Program-made: the position numbers and the translations under genes
Notes under the pieces: generated by a model
Database searches by the model: none
What the model was told of the DNA's origin: nothing
Seen by the model: only the letters and a program-made list of their open reading frames with translations
In this document: piece by piece, positions 15,295 through 16,370 of the stretch
Position numbering within the stretch: the stretch's first letter is position 1
Layout: the number at the start of each line of letters is the position of its first letter
DNA from: Planctomycetota bacterium
Lineage (GTDB): Bacteria > Planctomycetota > Phycisphaerae > WQYP01
Direction of reading: 5' to 3'
NCBI GenBank assembly: GCA_023489375.1
Contig: JAMDCX010000032.1
Coordinates: 1 to 16,370, forward strand
DNA: 16,370 bases

Positions 15295-16368
15295 ATGTCG
15301 GAACTGTTTAATGCAATAACCTTGCGGGATATTACTATTCGTAATCGCCTGGGCGTTTCGCCAATGTGCATGTATTCCTCGGAAGACGGCCGGGCCACGG
15401 ATTGGCATCTGGTGCATTTAGGTGCGCGGGCAGTGGGGGGCTGGGGGTTAATTATGGCCGAGGCCACAGCGGTTACCCCGGAAGGCCGCATCAGCCCGCA
15501 TGATGCCGGACTATGGCATGACGATCAGATAGCGCCGCTGGAACGTATTACACATTTTATTAAAAACTGCGGTGGAACTCCGGGCATTCAATTAGCCCAT
15601 GCCGGACGCAAGGCTTCCACAGCCCGTCTGTTTTCTGTACCCCATCCGGGTAAAGCGCTTTCGCCCTCCGAAGGTGGTTGGATGGTCGTGGCTCCGTCAC
15701 CGCTTCCTTTTGATAAGCAATCTCCTATTCCACATGAATTATCCATACCGGAAATCAAAACGATTCTAGCCGCTTTTGCCGCTGCCGCCGTGCGTGCGCT
15801 CAACGCCGGTTATGAATTACTGGAAATTCATGCCGCCCATGGTTATTTGATCAATGAATTTTTATCGCCGCTGACCAATCATCGCGCAGATGATTATGGC
15901 GGTAGTTTTACGAACCGCATACGCATGTTGCTGGAAACTATTGCCTCGGTTCGCCACGTCTGGCCGCAGCGGCTACCGCTGGCGGTACGACTGAGTTGTG
16001 TGGATTGGGTGGAAGGTGGCTGGACGTTGGAGGATTCCGTCGCCCTGGCGCGGCAGTTAAAAACGGCGGGTGTGGATCTTGTAGATTGCTCCAGTGGCGC
16101 CGTGGTTCCGCATGCGTCTATTCCGGTTGGTCCTGGATTTCAGGTGCCATTTGCGCAGACTATCCGCCGCGAGGCCGGAATCCCCACGGCAGCGGTGGGG
16201 ATGATAACCGAAGCCAATCAGGCTGCGGAAATTATTGCCTCCGGTAAGGCGGATTTGGTATTGATGGGCCGGCAGGCTTTACGCGACCCGTACTTCCCAA
16301 TACATGCCGCCGCCACATTGGGCTGTAAAAAGGCTATTGCCTTTCCTCCACAGTATGCACGGGCCTAA
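15295..16368 (+). CDS. NADH:flavin oxidoreductase, old yellow enzyme of the YqjM class
   Basis: This FMN-dependent ene-reductase reduces activated C=C bonds of enals, enones, nitro compounds and similar electrophiles with NAD(P)H in the cytoplasm. The 357-aa TIM barrel closely follows Bacillus YqjM: SPMCMYSS with C25 and Y27 (the thermophilic-like OYE redox-sensing Cys and Tyr), IQLAHAGRKAS with H102, the substrate-binding pair in EIHAAHGYL (H179, H182), NEFLSPLTNHRADDYGGS, VDLVDCSSGAVV, AAVGMITE and ADLVLMGRQALRDPYF with the FMN-phosphate loop. The gene is complete and its stop (TAA) lies two bases before the window end. ATG 15295 has AAGGAG at 8 nt. It stands alone behind its own promoter. 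The physiological substrate is unknown. Confidence 0.93.
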   Translation: MSELFNAITLRDITIRNRLGVSPMCMYSSEDGRATDWHLVHLGARAVGGWGLIMAEATAVTPEGRISPHDAGLWHDDQIAPLERITHFIKNCGGTPGIQLAHAGRKASTARLFSVPHPGKALSPSEGGWMVVAPSPLPFDKQSPIPHELSIPEIKTILAAFAAAAVRALNAGYELLEIHAAHGYLINEFLSPLTNHRADDYGGSFTNRIRMLLETIASVRHVWPQRLPLAVRLSCVDWVEGGWTLEDSVALARQLKTAGVDLVDCSSGAVVPHASIPVGPGFQVPFAQTIRREAGIPTAAVGMITEANQAAEIIASGKADLVLMGRQALRDPYFPIHAAATLGCKKAIAFPPQYARA

Positions 16369-16370
16369 GG

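Noticed and set aside
1..16370. CRISPR arrays, tRNA or rRNA genes, integrase genes
   Set aside because: No regularly spaced repeats, no T-loop-like GTTCGA segments and no integrase or recombinase motifs were seen on either strand.

Overview
The window is a bacterial chromosome segment, most likely from a planctomycete. The main clues are a HYExAFE-family protein at 10230-10751, a family I know chiefly from Planctomycetota, and short dispersed hairpin repeats whose accidental translations contain strings such as 'GTAGVSPA' and 'ATGSASG', which are common in planctomycete intergenic DNA. The remaining genes (RND efflux, HisS, YhaM-like, OYE, DUF2961) do not fix the taxon. All assignments come from reading motifs; no database search was run.

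Left third, minus strand (6649 down to 417): a tripartite efflux operon in the order outer-membrane TolC-like factor, periplasmic adaptor, CusA/CzcA-type RND pump. A strong sigma-70-like promoter (TTGACA, 17 bp, TATACG), overlapped by a 17-bp palindrome, lies directly against the tolC-like start codon. The tolC-like stop and adaptor start overlap as ATGA behind a strong Shine-Dalgarno. The first ~160 codons of the adaptor frame appear to derive from a dispersed repeat, which pushes the recognisable signal peptide far into the protein. A truncated IS66 transposase remnant lies just upstream of the operon.

Middle, plus strand: an exported DUF2961 (GH172-like) protein at 7169-8335, a repeat-rich spacer, histidyl-tRNA synthetase at 8702-10054, and the HYExAFE protein at 10230-10751.

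Right-centre (10714-13321): the most interesting part. A ~2.6-kb accessory insert is bounded by 27-bp direct repeats (25 of 27 identical). The left copy is the 3' end of the HYExAFE gene; the right copy encodes the same C-terminal residues followed directly by a stop. Inside are a complete 173-bp MITE-like element (18-bp inverted ends, perfect 9-bp target duplication) and a two-gene operon: an ABC-type AAA ATPase overlapping by 8 bp a DUF4435/TOPRIM-like protein. The pair has the architecture of PARIS (AriA/AriB) and other OLD-like anti-phage systems. The effector frame is interrupted by one in-frame TAG, probably a TGG-to-TAG change, so the system looks recently inactivated or hypomorphic.

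Right end, plus strand: a second copy of the dispersed repeat, a YhaM-like OB-fold/HD exoribonuclease (13771-14745), a ~550-bp spacer, and a YqjM-class old yellow enzyme (15295-16368) behind a promoter overlapped by an inverted repeat. No tRNA, rRNA or CRISPR array was seen.
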